Of a stretch of 31,088 nucleotides of DNA, positions 1 through 9,000 are shown in pieces. Origin of the DNA: Symsagittifera roscoffensis. Lineage: Eukaryota > Xenacoelomorpha > Acoela > Convolutidae. Position 1 is the first letter of the stretch; every line of letters starts with the position of its first letter. Location of the stretch: the NCBI RefSeq assembly GCF_963678635.1, contig NW_026971406.1:1-31088 (forward strand), in the 5' to 3' direction. A program made the translations under genes and the position numbers. The notes under the pieces were generated by a model that saw nothing but the letters and a program-made list of their open reading frames with translations, ran no database searches and was not told the DNA's origin.

Positions 1-271
1 AGGCGGAATGTTGAAGCCTAAAAAAGACATCTCAGCTTTCTACTTGAACTAAATCTACGATTGAACTGATTTACTTATTTAAAACCGCATTTAACAAAAA
101 TCAATTGACGTCTATCTATAACTCATGAAATAATTTACACTCTTTGCGAATCACTAGTTTTATTCAGTCGGATTGGTGATTTTTCGTTTCCCAACTTCTG
201 CTGCACAACATTTTTGGTGCAACGCGACTCACGAACGAACCAAAGATTAGAAACAAAGAGAAAAGTTAAAA
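1..271 (+). other. Probable 5' leader/LTR remnant of the BEL/Pao element
   Basis: No ORF is convincing here. The stretch lies directly upstream of a BEL/Pao Gag reading frame. At about 208-225 it holds TTTTTGGTGCAACGCGAC, whose TGGTGC is the sort of sequence a retroelement primer-binding site starts with (complement of a tRNA ending GCACCA). The rest is AT-rich with no second LTR in the window, so assigning it to the element rests on position alone. The GAG coding start at 272 follows an A-rich stretch (aaagttaaaaATG), a favourable initiation context. Confidence 0.3.
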
Positions 272-1264
272 ATGTCATCACCTGCTAGTGACATGAGCAA
301 CGTGACGCTCACTCTTCCTGCTTTGAAGCGATCAAGAAGTGCTAACATCGGTGTCATTACCCGATCGGAAAATGCCGTCTCAGCAATCTTCAACAAAGAG
401 GCATCTGCTCTAATCTACAAGGAAATTGGAACTCTCAAGGCCAATCTGACGATGTGCGAACGAAAGAAAAAGGACCTAGAAGAGCTTAGTCAGCAAATTT
501 CAAATGTTCTAAACGACGATGAAGATGCACTTGAAGTTGAATTGGAAGAAGCTGAGAAAATCTACCTTCAAGTAGATTGTTTGATGGAAATGATCACAAC
601 TATTTTAGATGACCGAGGAAAATATTCAACTGAATCGGTCAAAGATGACGACAGCGCAAGCGGAACAGGATCCTACAAATCCACTTCCCAACGTGGTGCT
701 GGCCGAAACCAAGATACTTGGCTGAAGTTGCCGAAACTGAATTCGCCAGCATTTAGCGGAAGGTATGATCAATGGCTACCTTTCTTAGATTCCTTTGATG
801 GAGCAGTTCACTCAAATGCATCGCTGTCTGATGTTCAGAAATACCTAAAGGGTGCCCTCAAGGATGAACCGTTTCGTTTGCTATCCCACTTGCCTACTAC
901 AAACGCGAACTACTCAGTCGCAAGGGAACTTCTAAAGGATCGATAAGCTGATGTCAAGATGATCTCACACGCTCACTTGGAAGCAATTTTTGAATTCACT
1001 CCAATGAAGCATGAGTCATCCGCTGCAATACGTCGCTTGATTAACACCTACACGGAAAACACGATGGCACTGACAGGACTTGGACTAAAAATTGATCAAT
1101 GCGATTTGATCTGGGTTCACGTTTTGGCCAAGAAATTAGATCCTGAAACTAGAAGACAATGGGAACTTTCCTGCGCGGGAAGTGACGTGCCAAAAATCAA
1201 ACAGTTGAAGAAGTTCTTGGAGGAACGATCTCGCGCCCTAGAAGCTACGAAGGACCTCCAATAG
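272..1264 (+). pseudogene. BEL/Pao retrotransposon Gag (DUF1759) fragment with in-frame stop
   Basis: One frame runs from the ATG at 272 to a TAG at 1262-1264, interrupted once by TAA at 944-946; both halves are in the same frame. The N-terminal half is a charged, coiled-coil-like region (residues about 45-115). From about residue 150 it matches the DUF1759/Pao Gag signature: LPKLNSPAFSG, W-LPFLDSFDGAVHSN, LSDVQKYLKGAL, then LLKDR, the stop, and DVKMISHAHLEAI, ending with KLDPETRRQWE and FLEERSRALEA. In the family, Gag is the structural protein of BEL/Pao retrotransposons, followed by protease, RT and integrase; none of these follow here and the frame ends about 300 nt before the host gene. 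It is therefore a truncated, inactivated copy. A domesticated host gene is possible but the premature stop argues against it. Confidence 0.85.
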
Positions 1265-1557
1265 AAAATTTCTCAAATATTTTGACCCTCCTTCGCAGCA
1301 CTTTTTCGTTGTTAAGGCCTTTTATTGTTCTTTCGTGTTCTGCCGGAAGGTTGTGCTGTGCCAGTCTGGCAGAATGGCACAATTTGTTTTCTAGCTTTGA
1401 GCCAATGGCGTTAAGCGCTTTTTTCTCTCGCCGTGTGTTACGGTTGGAACGACTAACATTCTTTCTCGTTTTTAAATGGTCTTCCTGCTAGCGTACATGA
1501 AAAGCTCGATGCAACACTGTTTGTTTTCATATTTAAGTGAGTTTGATATCCAGTGCA
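1265..1557 (+). promoter_or_regulatory. Presumed promoter and 5' UTR of the nucleoplasmin-like gene
   Basis: This gene-free stretch separates the BEL remnant from the first host exon. It contains an ETS-like CCGGAAG (1343-1349), a CCAAT box (1402-1406) and a small nested palindrome TGCCA-gtc-TGGCA (1359-1371). No TATA box is obvious, which fits a housekeeping promoter. Just before the start codon, TTTGATATCCAG|TGCAATGG resembles a 3' splice site, so the ATG may follow either a 5'-UTR intron or a trans-splice acceptor. Assignment is positional. Confidence 0.4.
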
Positions 1558-1768
1558 ATGGAAACATTTTATCTCTGGAGTGCGACTCTTGACAAGGCCA
1601 ACAAAGTTAAACAATGGGCACGTGACGACGAAGATGATCGCATTTTAAGCTTCAGTAATGTTTTCCTTGGTGATAGCAGCAAAGAAAATGAGCTGAATGT
1701 TGTAAACATAGAGCATACGGACGTTGATGGAGAAGATGTCAGCTGTGTTTTTTGTGTCCTGCAGAAAG
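1558..1768 (+). CDS. Nucleoplasmin/NPM-like histone chaperone, exon 1
   Basis: The exon encodes about 70 residues starting METFYLWSATL, the first strand of the nucleoplasmin core, and continues with KENELNVVNIE and DGEDVSCVFCVLQKG. These match in order the family pattern (F-WG-L, GAxAKDExNVVEVE, pIxiavLk). Nucleoplasmin-family proteins form pentameric beta-barrel cores, bind histones and act in nuclei/nucleoli in chromatin assembly. The ATG at 1558 (gcaATGG) was chosen because the upstream in-frame codons lack family character. The exon ends in phase 1 at AAAG|GTGGGT, and the next exon completes the glycine codon. No neighbour suggests co-regulation: the gene lies alone on the + strand next to transposon debris. 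Confidence 0.85.
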
Positions 1769-1842
1769 GTGGGTGAGGCAATCGTTTCATAGTAACCAAT
1801 ATTTATGAAGCATGTCTTTACAATGTTAGTCTGTTACACCAG
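1769..1842 (+). other. Host intron 1 (74 nt, phase 1)
   Basis: GT at 1769-1770 (GTGGGTGAGG) and AG at 1841-1842 (TTACACCAG) bound a 74-nt interval with an in-frame TGA, and joining the flanking exons keeps the nucleoplasmin frame. The polypyrimidine tract is weak. Confidence 0.8.
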
Positions 1843-2153
1843 GAGTGACGGACACTATTCAAATCCAGCTGAAAACCTCCGAAGACTTCAAGCTTGTTCT
1901 CAAAAAAGGAAATGGTCCAGTGTACGTCATGGGAACTCAGAGTACCATGTTTTTCAATGACATGGATGATGCGAGTATGGACGATGAAGAAGATATGAAC
2001 GAAGAAAGCGAGGCTTCTCCTGTGAAATTGGTGAAAGTAGCTGGGACCAAGAAGAAAATCATCGAGACCGATGAAGAAGACAGAGAAGGCGAAGGCCCAG
2101 AGAAAGCGGAGAAATCTCCTCCTGCTAGGAAGAAGGAAATTGAAGAACCAAAG
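1843..2153 (+). CDS. Nucleoplasmin/NPM-like histone chaperone, exon 2
   Basis: This exon finishes the core domain: DTIQIQLKTSEDFKLVLKKG followed by NGPVYVMG, which corresponds to the family's G-SGPVHISG strand. It then enters the first acidic tract (MDDASMDDEEDMNEESE), the histone-binding region of nucleoplasmins, and a mixed Lys/Glu linker rich in KKK and EED (about residues 130-175). It ends in phase 0 at CCA AAG|GTATGT. Only GTA of that donor is host sequence; the next bases are the end of the LTR retrotransposon. The exon is otherwise intact. Confidence 0.85.
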
Positions 2154-2156
2154 GTA
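2154..2156. repeat. Target-site duplication (left copy), GTA
   Basis: GTA lies directly before the TGTAAC LTR terminus and recurs directly after the GGCACA terminus at 25029-25031. Three bases is the longest exact match; Ty3/gypsy elements usually duplicate 4-6 bp, so this is short. The same GTA is the start of the host intron. Confidence 0.5.
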
Positions 2157-3040
2157 TGTAACATTCGTCTACTACAGTCACACATGAGGCTTAAGAAAAA
2201 TAGGCCCTATAACTATTGGCTCAGGAGTCAGGGACACTATCTCTTGTGTTTTTCCGCCTCAAATCAGTCGGAGCCAATTCGGTTCGCTTGTGACATGAGA
2301 CTACGACCCGTTACAGCTTAAAGGCTACTACTAAAATATCCCCCCACTCTAGAATTAGAAACGTCCCCATACTTAGGTCTCTAGATACCCAAAATACATG
2401 AACGCCGTTAAAAACCGGGTTGGAACAATCCGTTAAGTTACTTTTTATTAGACAGTGGAACTTTGATCCATTTCAGATGGATCAACCTAAAACTCGCCTT
2501 ACCTCAACATAACAATTATAAAACACACTCTAGAATTTTAAATTAAGGACTCACATGTTGATGCGCTCAAGCACAGGAAGTAATTAAATGGGTGAGCAAC
2601 TCTAGAATTAACTAAAATAACTAGATAAGTTCAATGTTTATCAGTTTGAATGGTAATGGTAAGTTTGAACTCAAGAACGAAGTTTTATGTGGACCATTGG
2701 GACACTCAAGCTGTCCACCTTTCCGTCGAAGGTTCACTCTGGTCCAGTTCGAATAATTACTCTCTCGGGAATACTCTGTCTTCTATTTCAGATAGGACAG
2801 CTCTACTCTTGTTCACTATGATGGAAATTGCGAATAGCAATTTCCCACTCGTTTTTATATGACAACTTTCCCGCGTGTGTGTCTTAATCGTTCTGATTTC
2901 TTTTTCTGATTTTCAGTTCTCGCGAGAAAATCATGCATGACATGTTCCATTCGAAATTTTAAAAATTTAAATTTCACTCCAAAATCAAGTGTTTTCTGCT
3001 CTTCTCAAGGTCAAACTTCCAAATATGACCGACTGGCACA
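2157..3040 (-). repeat. 3' LTR (left copy) of the giant retrotransposon
   Basis: In element sense it begins TGTGCCAGTC and ends GAATGTTACA (TG...CA). It matches the right copy base for base by eye with no length change. It contains a TATA-like TATAAAAA (2852-2859), the start-site hairpin (2823-2845), AATAAA (2444-2449) and the GAG|GTAAGG donor (near 2497-2505). ACTCTAGAATT occurs three times (near 2346, 2527 and 2592). As the 3' LTR it supplies polyadenylation; its own promoter would read leftwards, antisense through host exons 2 and 1. Confidence 0.95.
2444..2449 (-). terminator. Polyadenylation signal AATAAA in the 3' LTR
   Basis: TTTATT on the + strand reads AATAAA in element sense, about 400 nt downstream of the TATA box within the LTR. 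That implies an R region of roughly 400 nt between the start site and the poly(A) site. Confidence 0.55.
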
Positions 3041-3469
3041 TACTCCCCGGACTCGAGATCGATGTCCTCATCGCGTGCTGTCTTCTGCCAGTGAGTCCCA
3101 GAAAACCGAGTGTTGCTCAAGATACAGTGCCAGTGGTCATTTACAGAAGTTTGCAGCAGACTTAAGCTTATCTACACCCCAAAATTCACAGCCATGTAAA
3201 ATTTTCACACTATTGCTAAACAGCAATCAAAATCTGCACACACCTGCACCCTTGAATTTTCGCTCTTCAAGCCAATCATTTTAAAATCTCTTTTGTCCTA
3301 TTCAATCAGGAAATTGTCATGCAGCATTTCGATTTATATAATAGATATAGTATATTAGTAACAATATTTGCTTTGTTAAAATTTCTTTTTCGTGAATCCA
3401 AGTTTCACTCGGATTCACACTCAAGCCCCCTTTCCCTCTCAAGACTCAAGATCCATCCGATTTGCCCAT
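3041..3469 (-). other. 3' untranslated region and polypurine tract of the element
   Basis: No ORF is supported between the stop of the last accessory ORF and the 3' LTR. Next to the LTR the sense strand reads CCGGGGAGTA (complement of 3041-3050), a short purine run in the position of the polypurine tract that primes plus-strand synthesis. It is shorter than many PPTs. The rest shows no further structure apart from AT-rich sequence at 3330-3370. Confidence 0.5.
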
Positions 3470-6073
3470 TCATCTCGTACTCTTCGCCTTGGAGGTACTG
3501 CATCCTGAAGTGCTAGATGCGGCAAACTGTCTCAACAGTTCCTCTTCATCATCGGAACTAATCACAATCTCCTCCCAAGCCTTCAGCTGTTCATAGGATC
3601 GCATCCATTCTCTCTGCTCCTGCAATCTCTTTGCTTGGTTGGGTAGTGCCTTCACCCTAGCTTCTCGGTTCAAGCAAAAGGAGTTGTGCAGGCTCAAGCT
3701 CACGTTCTTCGCCAGGTCTTCCTCTAGTATCGACTCCCTCGCTTTGGTATTGTCTCTAGACATCTTACCCACTCTCTTCCATCCCGTCGTGATCGCATTA
3801 CGATGGGTTAGCAGGGGTCTCTTGAAAGCTTCCGGCCCAATCTCGGCCTGGAACTGTCGATACTCCTTTTGATGTTTTCTCATGTGATCTTTCGTTGCCC
3901 TGTACAACCAAGACGTCAGTGTCGCCCGAAAACATGGAAAGTACCTCAAGCGACTCCATACGTGCCTGACTTCCGTCGGTATGGCGAATACTTTGCGCGC
4001 AGTCTCAAACAACTCGAGTCTCCTGCTGTAGTCTATCGCGTATATTGACTCAGCCGTTGGCGTCGTCGCCTCCCGATACTTCGTTATATTCTCTTCTATC
4101 CATCTCAGAGCTAACATCGTACTCACTACTAAGAGCGTCACCTTCTGCCGGTGATCCGGTAGTCCGATCGACCGAATCTCTTCCACATCCCACACCAGGC
4201 AAAGGTTCTTGTGATCTGGATACCACACCGTTTGTGCCAAACAGTGGCATGGGCATTCCCCATGAGAGATCTCAATGCTCCTGAGATTACGCTCCCCTGA
4301 GGCTTCCAAGAGAGGCTCAAGCTCCATCATTTTCTCGTGCATCGTGTCGTTGTCTTCCAGGTTCGGAGTACTTCCCACAGGTTTCCCGATCACGTTTTGT
4401 CTCTCGTGATCGCTTGTGGTTTCTCTTTCCAACTTCAGAAGATCTTCTCCCCAGATTTCGCTTAAGTCATCTCTCAATTCTTTTGGTACTGTCCCTTTGA
4501 TTTTTCTCAACAACTTGTGCGAGTGATGCGACATCCGAGCCAACCTCACGCACTTGGGCACTGAGAAGGCCTTGTCCACCAGTATTCTCTGGCTGGACAC
4601 TTCCACCATCGCCATGTGTAGCGGGTAGTGACTTCCGCACAAGTTGGCCATCATTGACCCTATCAGCGATTTCGCGTTCAATGGCAAGCCATAAGCTTCG
4701 CTCAGGGGAAATCCCATTTCCGCCTCAAGACCAACTTTCCAGCTCCGGATGTGTTTTTGAGTCACCTGCAACACCCCGGGCCATGATTCTACGCTCAACG
4801 CCGTCACTAAATGATGTTCAGACTCCAGTCTCTCCAGTGCCTGCAGACCACACATTCTCGAGAAGAATCCGAGAGCTGTCGCTATATTCACCGTGGTTCT
4901 CGCGTAACATTCCGCTATTATTTGCACTTCACTTTTCTCCCTTTCTGTGATGTCTTCGAACCAACAGACCAGGTCTTCTTTTTGAAACGACAGTATTCTG
5001 ACGCATGACCGTCCATCGCAGATGTGCTCTCCGTTCCCACACGTCGAATCCAGACAGCTACCCGGCTCCAATTTCTTTGCTGACCCGGGGTCGCTCGTCC
5101 TTTCGCTTGGCTCTTGCATCTGGGGTGAGATTAGCTTATGTAGCACACTCAACTTCGCCAGATCTTCATCTTCCGTTGGTGCTAACCTCACTCGCTCGGT
5201 GGTTTCCTCGATTAGACTCGCATGGGGATGTGGACACCAGGAGGGTCTTAGTAGCTTCCATATCACTCCCAAGTTCGTGGTTAACAAGCCATCTCCACCG
5301 CCCATGTTCACTTCAACTCTCTTGTTTGAGCGCGGTATGCTTATCACCTCTGGTGTTTTCTCAAGAATCAGGCCCAGGCTCGGCCCCTCTTTCTCCACCG
5401 CGTCTATCTCCATTATTCTTTCTGTCCAAAACTTCAGTAGCTCCGCTACCTCATGGTTTCTGTGGGCTCCTCCAGCTTCCGAGTCTAAGAAGGGATTGTA
5501 GGCTATTCCCATCACTCCAGACACATATTGGTATTCCCCCTTCTCACTGAGTCTCGAGTACTGTTCTGACGAGGCCAGGTTACGGTGAACATCATTTTCT
5601 TCCTCGAACTTCTTATTAGAGAACCTCCGTACCTCGTCCAGCTTTCGATGGTTCTCTAAGGATAGTCTGGAACCATCTTCTTTCTCTATTCCTGTACTCT
5701 GATATACGTTCAAGATGATCGTTGAGACTCTTCTCTCCATGGTTTTACTTCCACTTGCTCTCTGGTGGCATGCCAGGATGGTGCTATCAGACATCATTGA
5801 CATTGTCCATCTCAAGAAACATGTGGCATCTTTTCTTCTAGCCAGGCTCAAGCCTGAATTGTCCCTGGCCACGTGTTGCATCAGTGCCTGATACACCTCT
5901 AGCTTCTTGCTTCCCAACTTCAGCCTGTCATACGAGGTCAATGTCTCCAACTCTATTCCCACCAGACTCCAGGTGAACATTAATTGTCCCGCAGTTCTAA
6001 CGAAGGGATTCGCCATTAGTGGCGGTGCTGATGAGGATGTTCTCATCGCCTCTTCAAAATGATCCTTCAACAT
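3470..6073 (-). CDS. Orphan accessory protein of the retrotransposon (867 aa)
   Basis: I do not recognise a family. The frame opens with ATG at 6073 and overlaps the stop of the upstream ORF (ATGTTGA, 7 nt). No signal peptide or clear membrane segment is visible. Two Cys/His-rich patches occur: CLDSTCGNGEHICDGRSC (about residues 338-356) and HGECPCHC (about 604-611); either might bind metal. The C-terminal 35 residues hold IVISSDDEEEL (about 836-846), a hydrophobic core followed by Ser and acidic residues as in SUMO-interacting motifs, then a Ser/Thr-rich end. The frame is also open for about 14 codons upstream of the ATG with acidic, coding-like composition, suggesting that the protein was once continuous with the preceding ORF or is reached by frameshifting. 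It sits in the env position but has no visible envelope features. Confidence 0.7.
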   Translation of the reverse strand: MLKDHFEEAMRTSSSAPPLMANPFVRTAGQLMFTWSLVGIELETLTSYDRLKLGSKKLEVYQALMQHVARDNSGLSLARRKDATCFLRWTMSMMSDSTILACHQRASGSKTMERRVSTIILNVYQSTGIEKEDGSRLSLENHRKLDEVRRFSNKKFEEENDVHRNLASSEQYSRLSEKGEYQYVSGVMGIAYNPFLDSEAGGAHRNHEVAELLKFWTERIMEIDAVEKEGPSLGLILEKTPEVISIPRSNKRVEVNMGGGDGLLTTNLGVIWKLLRPSWCPHPHASLIEETTERVRLAPTEDEDLAKLSVLHKLISPQMQEPSERTSDPGSAKKLEPGSCLDSTCGNGEHICDGRSCVRILSFQKEDLVCWFEDITEREKSEVQIIAECYARTTVNIATALGFFSRMCGLQALERLESEHHLVTALSVESWPGVLQVTQKHIRSWKVGLEAEMGFPLSEAYGLPLNAKSLIGSMMANLCGSHYPLHMAMVEVSSQRILVDKAFSVPKCVRLARMSHHSHKLLRKIKGTVPKELRDDLSEIWGEDLLKLERETTSDHERQNVIGKPVGSTPNLEDNDTMHEKMMELEPLLEASGERNLRSIEISHGECPCHCLAQTVWYPDHKNLCLVWDVEEIRSIGLPDHRQKVTLLVVSTMLALRWIEENITKYREATTPTAESIYAIDYSRRLELFETARKVFAIPTEVRHVWSRLRYFPCFRATLTSWLYRATKDHMRKHQKEYRQFQAEIGPEAFKRPLLTHRNAITTGWKRVGKMSRDNTKARESILEEDLAKNVSLSLHNSFCLNREARVKALPNQAKRLQEQREWMRSYEQLKAWEEIVISSDDEEELLRQFAASSTSGCSTSKAKSTR

Positions 6074-9000
6074 CTCTGCCAGGACCTCTTCAGATGACTT
6101 GCCATCTCTATCTTATTAACCTCGGCTTTTTGCTGGGTGGCCCAATTGCGTCGCCTGCGAGCTATTCCACTGTCCAACTTCTTCAAGCAGTCCTCCATTT
6201 CCTTCAATGTTTCGAGGGCCACCCACCACGTCCGGGAAGTGTTCCTCGTCTTGTTCCTCTCCAATGGATCACTCGTCACTTGTTTGCCCATGTCCTGATG
6301 TGCCTTCGAGATCCATTCTTTGCCGATCTCCACTTCCCCTACCTGTCCGTTCGTTGAACCTCTCTTCACGTTTACCTTCTGAGGCTTGAAGTCTTCTTCT
6401 GACGTCGAACTGGTGGAAACCTCTATTTCCTCTTCTACTTCAAGTGGTTTCCTGAGCTCCGAGCTATTCTTGTATGCCGCCGTCTTGCATCGGGCCAAAA
6501 CGATGGGCGCCGTCTCTCTCAAGTTTCCTTCCGAAACAGCATCCACTGAAGGACTACCCCATCCTTCCACTTCTCTCTTCCTCTTGCGAGTCTTCACATC
6601 TCTGCTCGAGGGTGTTGTGGCTATCATCATTGATTCGACCTCTCCATCCACTCCTTCCAACTCTTGCCTCCCCCCTGCTCGAGCCTTAAGGATATTAGTA
6701 CTTTTAATCATATTACTAGTCCCAACCTTATCCCTTTTTATATCATCAACCATTTTATCCACAGTTTTTTGTTTCAGAGTAGAGCTGTCCTCACATTTCT
6801 CTTTTCTAGTCTTCGATCGTGCGTTCCTCATCTCCACTAGCTTGTTCAGCAGCTCTTTTCTTGCTTTCTCATCCAGGCCCGTTCCTATCAGGAGCGGTTC
6901 CCCGAATCTCACTACTGCGTCCCACAGTTCCTTCTTGAACTTGTCCAGCGTCGTCTCGCTGCCCACTTCTCGATTGAATTCCTCCAGGAACTCCTGCCAA
7001 GCGTCATCCTCGAGAGATCCCAAGAATATGTCCCTGTTCCCTTCGAACGTGTTCTTCTCCCTTTCCTCCGAGCTCAAGAGTAATATCCCCATATTGAAGG
7101 TCTCACCTGCCAATGGCAACTCTAGGTTCTTCCGCGGAGACGGAATCAGGGGTGGTGTGGCAGTATCTGCCCAATTCTCCTCGCTCAAATCTTTCAACAG
7201 CTCTTGAGTGGTGAGCTCCTCCCCTGATGGCCCTGGTTCAGGCGTATTCCCCACTTCCATGTCTTCACCAGCTTCACTGAGAGTTTCATCCATACTCTCT
7301 TCTTCTGACTCATGTCTCCTTCTCTCGAGAATTTTCTTAAATCGGTCCTCGACGGGTCCGCTCCTCTTGTCTCCAGGTGTGTCCACGGACAGTGGTGATG
7401 GTGTCGCAGGATCCAGCTTTTTGTATTCCGTCAGTGCTACGTGCAGTTGACCTGCTGCATCTAGTTCTGTTCCTTCCTGTCTTATTTCCACCTGTTCCAA
7501 GCCATAGGGCGCCTTATATTTTCTCGTGGCAAATTTCATGTCGTCCACCAGTGCGACGTGCCCCTCCATCACGATCATCCTGCCATCATCCCATATGGGC
7601 AACATGTTCTCAAGTCCCTCCTTCTCAAGAGTTCTCAAGACCTTCCTCACCTCATACCCTGGGGGCTGCGAACCTCTACTCTTTTTTGCTTGCGTCGTCC
7701 ACGAGTTTACCTTCATCTCGCTGGTATGGAAGTAGACCGCCGCCGTGTAGCCAATGAACAGGGGGTCCCAGCCATCAGTGAAATCCTTCTGCATTTCCTC
7801 CGCCGTCATCCTCGCCATTATGGAGGGAACTACCAAGGGACTATTCATTCCTAAGGTCATCCTCCTGACTATTGGGAACTCAGGCATGGTGGCCGGGAGG
7901 ATTTCTTTCTCCATTATGGTCTCCAGCTCCCTCTTCACCAGTGCGAAGCACTCCTTCCAGGCAGGAATTCTCAAGATTTCTCGTCCGTCCGCCGTCAATG
8001 GGTTCAAGTTCCAGAATTTGGGATACATTTCAATGGGACCCTCTCGCTTGCCTCCCATTCTACATTGCATTTGACCCCTGAAGTTGCACACTATCAGCTC
8101 GGCATCTTTCACCTTTCCAAAGAGTACCGTGTTGCTCATTCGCGCCCTGAGCACCTCCTGCTGACACCAATTCAGCGCTGTACCATCCAGTACACTGATG
8201 AGACTCAAGTGCGTCACCGAGTGACGATACGTTATCACCAGGGGATCTGGAAACGCGTACGTCACTGCTGGACCATAGATGCAGGTCACCACCTCCTCCA
8301 GACCTCGGATTATCCCCATTGGGTCCGACCTCATTGCCAGGCACAGGTCCGTCAACAGAGGCATCCCTCTGTTCGCCTTCTCCCATTCTTCTCTCGAGGT
8401 TGGGTTCTCATCTTCACCCGTCATGTATCGATTCTGCATCATGAGGTATTGCACCAGCAGTGTCTTCAACCCTGCGGCACACTTGTAGGAGCTGGTTTCA
8501 ATACTCGTGTGGACTCTCCCCATAGACAGAGGTTCTCCATATTCCATTAACCGATGAAACGACACCAATTCCCCATGGGTCAAGAGTACTAGCGCCAGAT
8601 ACCCATCAACTCGAAGTGTCTCCACTCCTCGACTAAACATGTATGCTGGGCCCATGTTGAACAAGTACCTGGGGTAGACCAAATACAGGGCCAAGAGCAG
8701 GCTGATGGGCATGCCCAGTATCTCCTGCACGAAGGCTCCAAAGATAGTCGCCGTGGTACCGAATACTCCTGCCAAGAATTCCTTCTCCCAGCAAGGACTC
8801 AAGAACTTGAGAATCTCGTAATCCCTCCGAGTCTTCAATTCGCCTTTGGCGTGCTCTCTCCAGAACCCTGCGATTGTCACTTCATTGGCGGCCGAGACAA
8901 ATCTAGCCACCGTCATGTCTCTTACCTCGGCCAGCTCCAGTTGCTTCTCTAGGAAACTCCAGATTTGTTTCACGAGGAGTGGTGCTTCTTCCCTCGTTTT

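Noticed and set aside
2346-2610. Heat-shock elements in the LTR (three ACTCTAGAATT copies)
   Set aside because: Each gives only TTCTAGAG, one mismatch from a single TTCnnGAA pair, and there is no third adjacent unit; noted only as an LTR-internal repeat.
2650-2862. 70-aa ORF present in both LTRs (also 24638-24850)
   Set aside because: It is on the strand opposite to the element, overlaps promoter signals, and its duplication only reflects LTR identity.
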